Shown one piece after another: positions 22,383 to 30,180 of a stretch of 64,000 bases of DNA. The notes below the pieces were generated by a model. The model searched no databases. It saw nothing but the letters and a program-made list of their open reading frames with translations, and was not told where the DNA came from. The stretch's first letter is position 1. Every line of letters begins with the position of its first letter. This DNA comes from Streptomyces sparsogenes (GTDB lineage: Bacteria; Actinomycetota; Actinomycetes; Streptomycetales; Streptomycetaceae). A program made the translations under genes and the position numbers. The stretch is taken from positions 1 through 64,000 of the forward strand of contig NZ_MAXF01000130.1 of the NCBI RefSeq assembly GCF_001704635.1. Direction: 5' to 3'.

Positions 22383-23084
22383 ATGGCCCTGCAGATCAAT
22401 CCCAGCATCCTGTCCGCCGACTTCTCCCGCCTGGCGGAGGAAGCGAAGGCCGTCGAGGGCGCCGACTGGCTCCACGTCGATGTGATGGACAACCACTTCG
22501 TCCCCAACCTGACCCTCGGCGTGCCGGTGGTCGAGGCGCTGGGCAAGGCGACGGACACGCCGCTGGACTGCCATCTTATGATCGAGGACCCGGACCGCTG
22601 GGCCCCGCAGTACGTCGAGGCCGGCGCGGGCTCGGTGACCTTCCACGCCGAGGCGGCCGCCGCCCCCGTACGGCTGGCCCGCGAGATCCGGGCCAAGGGC
22701 GCCCGGGCGTCGATGGCGCTCAAGCCCGCCACCCCCATCGACCCGTACGAGGACCTGCTGCCCGAGCTGGACATGGTGCTGGTCATGACGGTTGAGCCGG
22801 GTTTCGGCGGGCAGGCGTTCCTGGACATCATGCTGCCGAAGATCCGCCGCACCCGCGAGCTGATCTCCAAGCACGGCCTGGAACTGTGGCTCCAGGTGGA
22901 CGGCGGGGTGTCCGCCTCGACGATCGAGCGGTGCGCCGAGGCCGGGGCCGATGTGTTCGTGGCCGGGTCGGCGGTCTACGGGGCCGAGGACCCGGCGAAG
23001 GCCGTGCGGGAGCTGCGCGACCTGGCGGGCCAGGCGATCCCCGGCCGGCGGCGCGCCGAGGACGGGCCCGCGACCGCGCGGTGA
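22383..23084 (+). CDS. rpe: Ribulose-phosphate 3-epimerase
   Basis: Interconverts ribulose 5-phosphate and xylulose 5-phosphate in the pentose phosphate pathway. 233 residues from the ATG at 22383. The barrel motifs are intact: INPSILSADFSRL, WLHVDVMDNHFVPNLTLG (metal-binding His and catalytic Asp), DCHLMIEDP, MTVEPGFGGQAF and VDGGVSASTIERCAEAGAD, with FVAGSAVYG near the end. The C-terminal 20 residues after the barrel are charged and unconserved. Confidence 0.96.
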   Translation: MALQINPSILSADFSRLAEEAKAVEGADWLHVDVMDNHFVPNLTLGVPVVEALGKATDTPLDCHLMIEDPDRWAPQYVEAGAGSVTFHAEAAAAPVRLAREIRAKGARASMALKPATPIDPYEDLLPELDMVLVMTVEPGFGGQAFLDIMLPKIRRTRELISKHGLELWLQVDGGVSASTIERCAEAGADVFVAGSAVYGAEDPAKAVRELRDLAGQAIPGRRRAEDGPATAR

Positions 23085-23147
23085 ACTCCTGGGTAAAGGG
23101 CAGATCAAGCCCGCCGTTTCTGACAGGATGAACGGTGAGTCCAGAAC

Positions 23148-24188
23148 ATGGGAAGCAGTGAGGAGACCGCGGTGTCGACGGGCCGTTCAGGCACGCGGAT
23201 GGGACCCGCCGAACTGGTGCAGGCGGCCGCCATGGCGCGCCGCTTCTACCTCGAGGGCAAGTCCAAGATCCAGATTGCCGAGGAGTTCGGCGTCAGCCGC
23301 TTCAAGGTGGCGCGGGTGCTCGAGACCGCGCTGGAGCGCGATCTGGTGCGCATCGAGATCCGGGTGCCCGCGGAGCTGGACGCGGAGCGCTCCGACGCGC
23401 TGCGCGCCCGGTACGGGCTGCGCCACGCGGTCGTCGTGGAGTCCCCGGCCGACGCCGAGGCCGACACCCCCGACCCGGAGAACCTCGGCGAGGTCGCCGC
23501 GGACCTGCTGGGCGAGCTGGTGACCGAGGGCGATGTGCTGGGCCTGGCCTGGGGCCGCTCCACCATCCACATGGCCGCGGCCCTGCACCGGCTGCCCCCG
23601 TGCACCGTCGTGCAGCTCACCGGCGTCTACGACGCGGGCACCGCGGAGCGCGGCTCGGTCGAGGCGGTCCGGCGCGCCGCCGCCGTCTCCGGCGGCGAGG
23701 CCCACCCCATCTACGCGCCGATGCTGCTGCCCGACACGGCCACCGCCGACGCGCTGCGCGGCCAGACCGGCATCGCCCGCGCCTTCGAGTACTTCGACAA
23801 GGTCACCGTCGCCGCGGTCTCCATCGGCTCGTGGGAGGCCGGCATCTCCACGGTGTACGACATGCTGACCGAGCAGGAGCGGGCCCACTACGCGAGCCTG
23901 GGCGCCGCCGCCGAGATGTCGGCCCACCTCTTCGACGCCGAGGGCCGGCGCATCGGCCGCGACCTGGGCGAGCGGTGCATCACGGTGGAGGCCGACCGGC
24001 TGCGGCGGATCCCGGAGGTCGTCGCCATCGCGGGCGGCCGCCGCAAGGCCCCCGCGATCGGCGCGGTGCTCCGCTCCGGCCTCGTCACCAGCCTGGTCAC
24101 GGACACCGCCGCCGCCGATCACCTGCTGCTGGAGACCGGCCCCGGCCCCCGCCCCGCGCTGGACCGGGCCGACCCGGACGGGCCGTAG
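23148..24188 (+). CDS. SorC/DeoR-type sugar-sensing transcriptional regulator
   Basis: 346 residues if the ATG at 23148 is used; a GTG at 23172 is an alternative that would trim 8 residues. The N-terminal winged HTH is at about residues 25-65 (FYLEGKSKIQIAEEFGVSRF, KVARVLETALERDLVRI). The sugar-phosphate-binding domain follows with GLAWGRSTIHMAAAL, the LPDTATADALRGQTGI segment, and VSIGSWEAGISTV. The effector is not predictable, but its position right after rpe suggests a link with sugar-phosphate metabolism. Confidence 0.9.
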   Translation: MGSSEETAVSTGRSGTRMGPAELVQAAAMARRFYLEGKSKIQIAEEFGVSRFKVARVLETALERDLVRIEIRVPAELDAERSDALRARYGLRHAVVVESPADAEADTPDPENLGEVAADLLGELVTEGDVLGLAWGRSTIHMAAALHRLPPCTVVQLTGVYDAGTAERGSVEAVRRAAAVSGGEAHPIYAPMLLPDTATADALRGQTGIARAFEYFDKVTVAAVSIGSWEAGISTVYDMLTEQERAHYASLGAAAEMSAHLFDAEGRRIGRDLGERCITVEADRLRRIPEVVAIAGGRRKAPAIGAVLRSGLVTSLVTDTAAADHLLLETGPGPRPALDRADPDGP

Positions 24189-24366
24189 GCGCGCGGCGCG
24201 CCCGGGCCCGGGCGGCGGGTTGGACGATCCGACCAGCGGGCTCCCGGCCGTTCTGGATGATCGTCCCGGGCCTGGTTCAGGGGGCGACATGGGAGAATGA
24301 AGTACGTGCGTTTTCCTCGGCTTCCTTCGTCGAGGGCCAATTCCGAACGACTGGGAAGTTCCGAGC

Positions 24367-25806
24367 GTGCGTTTCCTCAATGATCAGCAGCCGCCCTACG
24401 ACCTGACGTACGACGACGTCTTCATGGTGCCCAGCCGCTCCGCGGTCGGCTCGCGCCAGGACGTGGACCTGAGCTCGCCCGACGAGAGCGGCACCACCAT
24501 CCCGCTCGTGGTGGCCAACATGACCGCGATCGCCGGGCGCCGCATGGCGGAGACCGTCGCCCGCCGGGGCGGGATGGTCGTCATCCCGCAGGACATCCCG
24601 CTGGACGTGGTCGCCGATGTGGTCGGCTGGGTCAAGCAGCGCCACCTGGTGCTGGACACGCCGATCGTGCTGGGTCCGACCGGCACGGTCGCCGACGCGC
24701 TGTCGCTGCTGCCCAAGCGGGCCCATGGCGCGGGTGTGGTCGTGGAGAACGGCCGGCCGGTGGGCGTGGTCACCGAGTCCGACCTGACCGGCGTGGACCG
24801 CTTCACCCAGCTGAGCGAGGTGATGTCCCGCGAGCTGCTGGTGCTCGACGCCGGGATCGACCCGCGCGAGGCCTTCAACCGGCTCGACGCCGCCCACCGC
24901 AGGCTCGCCCCCGCGGTGGACAAGGACGGGCGGCTGGTCGGCATCCTGACCCGCAAGGGCGCGCTGCGGGCGACGCTGTACCGGCCGGCGGTGGACGCGG
25001 AGGGCAGGCTGCGGGTCGCGGCCGCCGTCGGGGTCAACGGCGATGTGCCGGGCCGCGCCAAGGCGCTGCTCGCGGCGGGGGTGGACACGCTGGTGGTGGA
25101 CACCGCGCACGGCCACCAGGAGTCGATGATCAGCGCGCTGAAGGCGGTCCGGGCGCTGGACCCGGGCGTGCCGGTGGTCGCGGGCAACGTGGTCGCCGCC
25201 GAGGGAGTGCGCGATCTGATCGAGGCGGGCGCCGACATCGTGAAGGTGGGGGTCGGCCCCGGCGCCATGTGCACCACCCGCATGATGACGGGCGTGGGGC
25301 GGCCGCAGTTCTCCGCGGTGCTCGAGTGCGCCGCCGAGGCGCGCCGGTTCGGCAAGCACGTGTGGGCGGACGGCGGCGTCCGGCATCCGCGCGATGTCGC
25401 GATGGCGCTGGCCGCCGGCGCGTCCAACGTGATGATCGGCTCCTGGTTCGCCGGCACCCACGAGTCCCCGGGCGACCTCCAGCACACCGCCGACGGGCGG
25501 CCGTACAAGGAGAGCTTCGGCATGGCGTCGGCCCGTGCCGTGCGCAACCGCACCAGCGAGGAGTCGGCGTACGACCGGGCCCGCAAGGGACTGTTCGAGG
25601 AGGGCATCTCCACCTCGCGGATGTTCCTCGACCCCGCCCGGCCGGGCGTCGAGGACCTGATCGACTCGATCGTGGCGGGCGTGCGCAGCTCCTGCACCTA
25701 CGCGGGCGCCGGCTCGGTGGAGGAGTTCCACGAGCGGGCCGTGGTGGGCGTGCAGAGCGCCGCCGGCTACGCGGAGGGCAAGCCGCTCCACGTCAGCTGG
25801 GACTGA
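24367..25806 (+). CDS. guaB1: GuaB1-family IMPDH-like GMP reductase
   Basis: 479 residues, GTG start after GGGAAGTTCCGAGC. An IMPDH/GMPR barrel with a CBS pair inserted at residues about 95-215 (VVENGRPVGVVTESDLTGV, VDKDGRLVGILTRKGALRA). The catalytic loop is VGVGPGAMCTTRMMTGVGRP, with the nucleophilic Cys at about residue 302, and GSWFAGTHESPGD for phosphate binding. This subfamily, separate from true IMP dehydrogenase, was annotated as IMPDH-related; mycobacterial GuaB1 has been shown to act as a GMP reductase with CBS control, so I call it a GMP reductase by inference. Confidence 0.88.
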   Translation: MRFLNDQQPPYDLTYDDVFMVPSRSAVGSRQDVDLSSPDESGTTIPLVVANMTAIAGRRMAETVARRGGMVVIPQDIPLDVVADVVGWVKQRHLVLDTPIVLGPTGTVADALSLLPKRAHGAGVVVENGRPVGVVTESDLTGVDRFTQLSEVMSRELLVLDAGIDPREAFNRLDAAHRRLAPAVDKDGRLVGILTRKGALRATLYRPAVDAEGRLRVAAAVGVNGDVPGRAKALLAAGVDTLVVDTAHGHQESMISALKAVRALDPGVPVVAGNVVAAEGVRDLIEAGADIVKVGVGPGAMCTTRMMTGVGRPQFSAVLECAAEARRFGKHVWADGGVRHPRDVAMALAAGASNVMIGSWFAGTHESPGDLQHTADGRPYKESFGMASARAVRNRTSEESAYDRARKGLFEEGISTSRMFLDPARPGVEDLIDSIVAGVRSSCTYAGAGSVEEFHERAVVGVQSAAGYAEGKPLHVSWD

Positions 25807-25826
25807 ACCACCGGGTGAAGCCGGCC

Positions 25827-25861
25827 GGCCCCCGCTCGACGCGTACAGCCGAGCGGGGGCC
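25827..25861. terminator. Bidirectional stem-loop between convergent genes
   Basis: GGCCCCCGCTCG (25827-25838) pairs perfectly with CGAGCGGGGGCC (25850-25861) over 11 nt. It lies between the guaB1 stop and the stop of the convergent membrane gene, and can serve both. Confidence 0.8.
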
Positions 25862-25864
25862 GTT

Positions 25865-26641
25865 TCACACCCGGGGCTTGTCGCGCGGGTCGGCGGCCCC
25901 CCGGCTGCGGGGCATGGCGTGGCGCGGCGGGCTGGTCAGGGTGATCTGGCGCACCAGCTGGTGGAAGGAGACCAGCGCGGCGACGGGCGGCAGCCCGGCG
26001 ACGGCCATGCTGGGCGGGTCCTTGGGCGCGTGCGCGACGCACAGGAAGACCGCGATGGTGGAGAAGAGCACCACCACCGCCCAGGAGTGCGCCGCGCCCC
26101 GGCGGTGGATGGCGGCGCGCAGCACCGACAGCGAGGCGACCAGCCAGGGCCCGTACACCAGCAGCGGCCACCAGGCCGCCATGGACTCCGAGGTGCTGGG
26201 GGAGGCCAGATAGCGCAGCGGCTCGTAGGACACCATTCCGCCCAGCACGCTCAGCATGGCCACGATCACCGTGGTGACCGCCGCGAAGATCAGGCTGATC
26301 AGCTGGAGCCACGGCATGGTCGGCAGCCGGAAGCGGACCCGGCGGCGCCGGCCCCGGCCGCGGACGTGCGCGGGGGAGCGGGCGGCGGGGAAGCTGTCGG
26401 CGTCCCGTTCGGGCGGGTCGTCGAGGCGGGGGTCCAGGGGGGCGGAGCCGGGCGCCGAGGTCTGGAGCAGCCGGGCCAGGTCCCCCTCCAGGTCCCATCG
26501 GCTCTCGATGGTCTCGGGATCCGGCAGCGGGAAGCCCAGCGGGACGTCGGGGGCCGCCTCGAACCGCTCGCCGGGGGCGGGCCGGTGGCCGACGGGGGGC
26601 GGCGGGCCGTAGCCGCCCGGCCTCGGCTCGGTGTAGGTCAT
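25865..26641 (-). CDS. DUF2637-like membrane protein with disordered N-terminus
   Basis: 258 residues from the ATG at 26641, which overlaps the upstream gene's stop by 4 nt. Residues 1-115 are Pro/Arg/Asp-rich and probably disordered (TEPRPGGYGPPPP). After a basic stretch GRGRRRRVRFRL come about four membrane segments, starting LQLISLIFAAVTTVIVAMLS and LLVYGPWLVASLSVLRAAI and ending FSTIAVFLCVAHA. DUF2637-type spd-like membrane proteins are common in Streptomyces, and some are linked to conjugation; here it is chromosomal with no transfer genes nearby. Function not known. Confidence 0.75.
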   Translation of the reverse strand: MTYTEPRPGGYGPPPPVGHRPAPGERFEAAPDVPLGFPLPDPETIESRWDLEGDLARLLQTSAPGSAPLDPRLDDPPERDADSFPAARSPAHVRGRGRRRRVRFRLPTMPWLQLISLIFAAVTTVIVAMLSVLGGMVSYEPLRYLASPSTSESMAAWWPLLVYGPWLVASLSVLRAAIHRRGAAHSWAVVVLFSTIAVFLCVAHAPKDPPSMAVAGLPPVAALVSFHQLVRQITLTSPPRHAMPRSRGAADPRDKPRV

Positions 26642-26886
26642 GCCCGTACGCCCGGTTCCGTGGTGCCGCGGCGTCGGCCGAAGTCGGTCTCGATGCGGTT
26701 CAGGGTCCGCAGGAAGTCCTCCCACACACGGGCGCAGTACTCGAGCGGGACCCGCTCGTCCGGGTCCCCGTGGCCGCCGGGCCGGCACCCGCCGTCCGGG
26801 CCGTGGGGGTCATGATCGGTGCTCTGCAGGCTGTCTGGGGTCACGTTCCCACCAACGAGGGCCAAATTGGTGCCGTATCGTGGCAT
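26638..26886 (-). CDS. Small protein coupled to the DUF2637-like gene
   Basis: 82 residues if the ATG at 26886 is used (MPRYGTNLALVGGNV); the frame stays open to 27087, so the start is uncertain. The C-terminal half RVPLEYCARVWEDFLRTLNR looks like a conserved amphipathic helix. The ATGA overlap with the next gene supports it being translated. No known family is recognised. Confidence 0.55.
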   Translation of the reverse strand: MPRYGTNLALVGGNVTPDSLQSTDHDPHGPDGGCRPGGHGDPDERVPLEYCARVWEDFLRTLNRIETDFGRRRGTTEPGVRA

Positions 26887-26950
26887 TCGGGTGAAACGCT
26901 CGGCGACGCGGCCCGGCCTCCCGCAACGATTCACCGTACAGCCACCCTGC

Positions 26951-26975
26951 GCGCAACGTTCGTACGCGTATGCGC
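26951..26975. promoter_or_regulatory. Imperfect palindrome upstream of the APC permease
   Basis: GCGCAACG (26951) and TATGCGC (ending 26975) form an imperfect dyad with GCGCA / TGCGC arms inside the 267-nt divergent gap. It could be an operator for the Lrp/AsnC regulator encoded downstream or for the divergent small gene. Suggestive only. Confidence 0.25.
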
Positions 26976-27153
26976 AAGGATGGTGCATTACGGCCGGGCC
27001 CGCGTCCCTCATAGGGTCTTGCGCTGACGCGGAGTGGCGGGGACCGTCCGCTCGGTGGTCCCACCTGCGGGTTTCGCCCTTCGGCACCCGTGCGTACGCC
27101 GCCGGTCACCGCCATCCGAACAACCCGACCGGCAGCGATAAGGAGCCCCTCAC

Positions 27154-28641
27154 GTGTTGGACCACGGCGCAGCCCCGCCCACCGCCGAGCGATCCCGGTC
27201 GGGGCTCACCGCCCCGCGCCCCGGCTCCCGGGCGCTCGGCCCCCGGCTGATGCGGCGCAAGCCCGTCGAGCTGCTGGTCGCCGAGGGCGGCCAGGGCGAG
27301 GGCGGGAAGCTGCGCCGCTCGCTCGGCATGTGGCAGCTCACCATGATCAGCATCGGTGCGACGCTGGGCACCGGCATCTTCGTGGTGCTCGGCGAGGCCG
27401 TGCCGGACGCCGGGCCCGCGGTGGTCGTCTCCTTTGCGATCGCGGGGCTGACCGCGCTGTTCTCCGCGCTGTCGTACGCCGAGCTGGCGGGCACCATCCC
27501 GGTCTCCGGGTCCTCCTACTCCTACGCCTACGCCACCCTCGGCGAGCTGGTCGCCTGGGTCTGCGGCTGGTGTCTGATCCTGGAGTACGGGGTGTCGGTG
27601 GCCGCCGTCGCGGTCGGCTGGGGCCAGTACCTCAACGAGCTGCTGGACGGCACCCTGGGCGTCACCATCCCCGACGCGCTGGCCGCCCCGCCCGGCGACG
27701 GCGGTCTGTTCAACCTGCCCGCGCTGCTGGTCGTCCTGCTGGCCATGGCCTTCCTGCTGGGCGGGGCCAAGGAGAGCGCCCGGGCCAACACGATCATGGT
27801 GACGGTCAAGATCGCCGCCCTGGTGCTGTTCTGCGCCGTCGCCTTCACCGGCGTCCGCGCCGGGAACTACACCCCCTTCATGCCGCTGGGCATGGCCGGC
27901 GTCAGCGCCGCCGGGGCCACCCTCTTCTTCTCGTACATCGGCTTCGACGCCGCCTCCACGGCCGGCGAGGAGGCCAGGAACCCGCAGCGCGACCTGCCGC
28001 GCGCGATCATGCTCTCGCTCGTCATCGTCACCGCCCTGTACTGCCTGGTCGCGGCCGTGGCGGTGGGCGCCCTGCCGTGGAAGCGGTTCGCCGGCTCCGA
28101 GGCCGCGCTCGCCGGGATCATGAAGGATGTCACCGGGCAGAGCTTCTGGGCCGTGCTGCTGGCCGCCGGCGCGGTCGTGGCCATCGCCTCCGTCGTGCTG
28201 ACCGTGCTCTACGGGCAGACCCGCATCCTCTTCGCGATGTCCCGGGACGGGCTGGTGCCGAAGGTCTTCTCCAAGGTCCACCCGGCCAGCGGGGTGCCGC
28301 GCGCCAACACCGTGATCGTCTCCCTGTTCTGCGGGGTGCTGGCCGCCGCCATCCCGCTCGGCCAGCTCGCCGACGCCACCAGCATCGGCACCCTCTTCGC
28401 CTTCGCGCTGGTCAACATCGCCGTGATCGTCCTGCGCCGGACCCGGCCCACCATGCAGCGCACCTTCCGGGTGCCGCTGTCGCCGCTGTTCCCCCTCGTC
28501 GGCTTCGGGCTGTGCCTGTGGATGATGGGCAGCCTGGACCGAGTGACCTGGATGGTGTTCGGCGTCTGGATGGCCGTCGGTCTTGTGCTGTACTTCGCAT
28601 ACGGCATGCGCCGCTCCCGACTGGCCACAGCAGAGAAGTGA
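27154..28641 (+). CDS. APC-superfamily amino acid permease
   Basis: 495 residues, GTG start after AAGGAGCCCC. A basic N-terminus (LMRRKPVELLV) is followed by about 12 membrane segments. The first has the APC substrate-backbone motif ISIGATLGTGIFVVLGEAV, and an intracellular EEARNPQRDLPRAI loop matches the E-x-x-N-P-x-x-x-x-P signature of cationic-type (CAT/YfnA) transporters. That subgroup often carries lysine, arginine or similar amino acids, which would fit the catabolic genes downstream. It is followed after 10 nt by the Lrp-type regulator, so probably one operon. Confidence 0.9.
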   Translation: MLDHGAAPPTAERSRSGLTAPRPGSRALGPRLMRRKPVELLVAEGGQGEGGKLRRSLGMWQLTMISIGATLGTGIFVVLGEAVPDAGPAVVVSFAIAGLTALFSALSYAELAGTIPVSGSSYSYAYATLGELVAWVCGWCLILEYGVSVAAVAVGWGQYLNELLDGTLGVTIPDALAAPPGDGGLFNLPALLVVLLAMAFLLGGAKESARANTIMVTVKIAALVLFCAVAFTGVRAGNYTPFMPLGMAGVSAAGATLFFSYIGFDAASTAGEEARNPQRDLPRAIMLSLVIVTALYCLVAAVAVGALPWKRFAGSEAALAGIMKDVTGQSFWAVLLAAGAVVAIASVVLTVLYGQTRILFAMSRDGLVPKVFSKVHPASGVPRANTVIVSLFCGVLAAAIPLGQLADATSIGTLFAFALVNIAVIVLRRTRPTMQRTFRVPLSPLFPLVGFGLCLWMMGSLDRVTWMVFGVWMAVGLVLYFAYGMRRSRLATAEK

Positions 28642-28651
28642 CATCCCCGCA

Positions 28652-29107
28652 GTGCGACTGAACGATCTGGACGAACGCATCGTCCACGCCCTCGCCGAGG
28701 ACGCCCGCCGCAGCTACGCCGACATCGGGGAGGAGGTCGGCCTCTCGGCCCCCGCCGTCAAGCGGCGGGTGGACCGGCTGCGGGCCGAAGGGGCCATCAC
28801 CGGCTTCACCGTACGGGTGGACCCGGCCGCGCTCGGCTGGGAGACCGAGGGCTTCATCGAGCTCTACTGCCGCCGGAACACCTCCCCCGAGGACATCCAC
28901 CGCGGCCTCGCCCGCTACCCCGAGGTGGCGTCCGCGTCCACCGTCACCGGCGACGCGGACGCCATCGTCCAGGTCTTCGCCTCCGACATGCGGCACTTCG
29001 AGCGCGTCCTGGAGCGGATCGCGGGCGAACCCTTCGTGGAGCGCACCAAGTCGGTCCTCGTCCTCTCCCCTCTGCTGCGCCGCTTCGGGTCCGGCACTCC
29101 GGCCTGA
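28652..29107 (+). CDS. Lrp/AsnC-family regulator
   Basis: 151 residues from the GTG at 28652. The N-terminal winged HTH is at residues about 3-50 (LDERIVHALAEDARRSYADI, VGLSAPAVKRRVDRLRAEGAI) and the RAM/ASNC ligand domain follows (VASASTVTGDADAIVQVFAS, with the GDAD turn). These regulators bind amino acids as effectors. It lies between a permease and two amino-acid-catabolic enzymes, so it probably controls this set; candidate sites lie just downstream at 29141-29180. Confidence 0.92.
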   Translation: MRLNDLDERIVHALAEDARRSYADIGEEVGLSAPAVKRRVDRLRAEGAITGFTVRVDPAALGWETEGFIELYCRRNTSPEDIHRGLARYPEVASASTVTGDADAIVQVFASDMRHFERVLERIAGEPFVERTKSVLVLSPLLRRFGSGTPA

Positions 29108-29140
29108 CCCGAGGCGGGCGGCGGCCGAGGCGGGCGGCGC

Positions 29141-29180
29141 AACGAATCGCCGCTCGGGGCCCGGAAGACGTAACGAATCG
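29141..29180. promoter_or_regulatory. Paired AACGAATCG direct repeats before the hydrolase gene
   Basis: AACGAATCG occurs at 29141-29149 and again at 29172-29180, a spacing of 31 bp or about three helical turns, in the 204-nt gap before the hydrolase gene. Same-face repeats suit an Lrp-type octamer. No matching -35/-10 was assigned. Confidence 0.35.
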
Positions 29181-29311
29181 ACGGCGGGTGCGCAATGGTC
29201 GCGCCTTGTCCGCCGATCCCGGCGAACGTACCGTCTTGGTGCGGTGACATCTCACCGTCTTTGTTCCGTTACGTCTCCCCTCCCGTGGCCCCGCCGCCCC
29301 GCCAGAAGGTC

Positions 29312-30115
29312 ATGCCCATGCCCGCGCTGCGCACCGCCCTGCTCCAGAGCTCCGGCCACCCCGGCGACGTCGCCCGTAATCTCGAGGCCCTCGACGAGGC
29401 GGCCGGGCGCGCCGCGGCGGCCGGCGCCGGACTGCTGATCGCGCCGGAGCTGTTCCTCACCGGCTACGCGATCGGCGACGGCGTGCGGCGGCTGGCCGAG
29501 CCGGCCGACGGCCCGGGCGGGCGGGCGGTGGCCGGCCTCGCCGCCGCCCATGGCCTGGCCGTCCTCTACGGCTACCCGGAGCGCGCGGGCGACGCGGTCT
29601 TCAACTCCGCCCGGCTGGTCGGCCCCGACGGCGCCGAGCTCGCGAACTACCGCAAGACCCACCTCTTCGGCGCCTTCGAGCGCGCCTCGTTCACCCCCGG
29701 CGACACCCCCGTCGTCCAGGCCGAACTCGGCGGCGTACGGGTGGGGATCATGATCTGCTACGACGTGGAGTTCCCCGAGAACGTCCGGGCCCACGCCCTG
29801 GCCGGGACCGATCTGCTGCTGGTGCCCACCGCGCAGATGCACCCCTTCCAGTTCGTGGCCGAGGCCCTCGTCCCGGTCCGGGCCTTCGAGAGCCAGCTCT
29901 ACATCGCCTACGTCAACCGCACCGGGCCCGAGGGCGACTTCGACTTCATCGGGCTGAGCTGCCTGGCCGGCCCCGACGGCACGGTCAAGGCCCGCGCCGG
30001 ACGCGGCGAGGAGCTGGCCTTCGGCGACGTGGACCCGGAACTGCTCGCCGCCTCCCGCACCACCAACCCCTACCTGGGCGACCGCAGGCCCGAGCTGTAC
30101 ACCCCCCTGACCTGA
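29312..30115 (+). CDS. Carbon-nitrogen hydrolase, probable aliphatic amidase (DavA-like)
   Basis: 267 residues from the ATG at 29312; an ATG at 29318 is equally possible. The nitrilase-superfamily Glu-Lys-Cys triad is visible: Glu in LLIAPELFLTGYAIG, Lys in YRKTHLFGAFERASF and Cys in GIMICYDVEFPE. The length and the sole C-N hydrolase domain match 5-aminovaleramidase, omega-amidase and related enzymes. Pairing with a flavin amino-acid monooxygenase (next gene) implies that it hydrolyses the amide that enzyme releases. IaaH-type indoleacetamide hydrolases belong to another family (amidase signature), which is a point in favour of the DavA reading. Confidence 0.85.
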   Translation: MPMPALRTALLQSSGHPGDVARNLEALDEAAGRAAAAGAGLLIAPELFLTGYAIGDGVRRLAEPADGPGGRAVAGLAAAHGLAVLYGYPERAGDAVFNSARLVGPDGAELANYRKTHLFGAFERASFTPGDTPVVQAELGGVRVGIMICYDVEFPENVRAHALAGTDLLLVPTAQMHPFQFVAEALVPVRAFESQLYIAYVNRTGPEGDFDFIGLSCLAGPDGTVKARAGRGEELAFGDVDPELLAASRTTNPYLGDRRPELYTPLT

Positions 30116-30180
30116 CCCGCCCTTCGCCCCGCAGCCTCGGCGCGCCCCCTCGTCCCACCCCCGCAAGGAGTCCGTACCCG

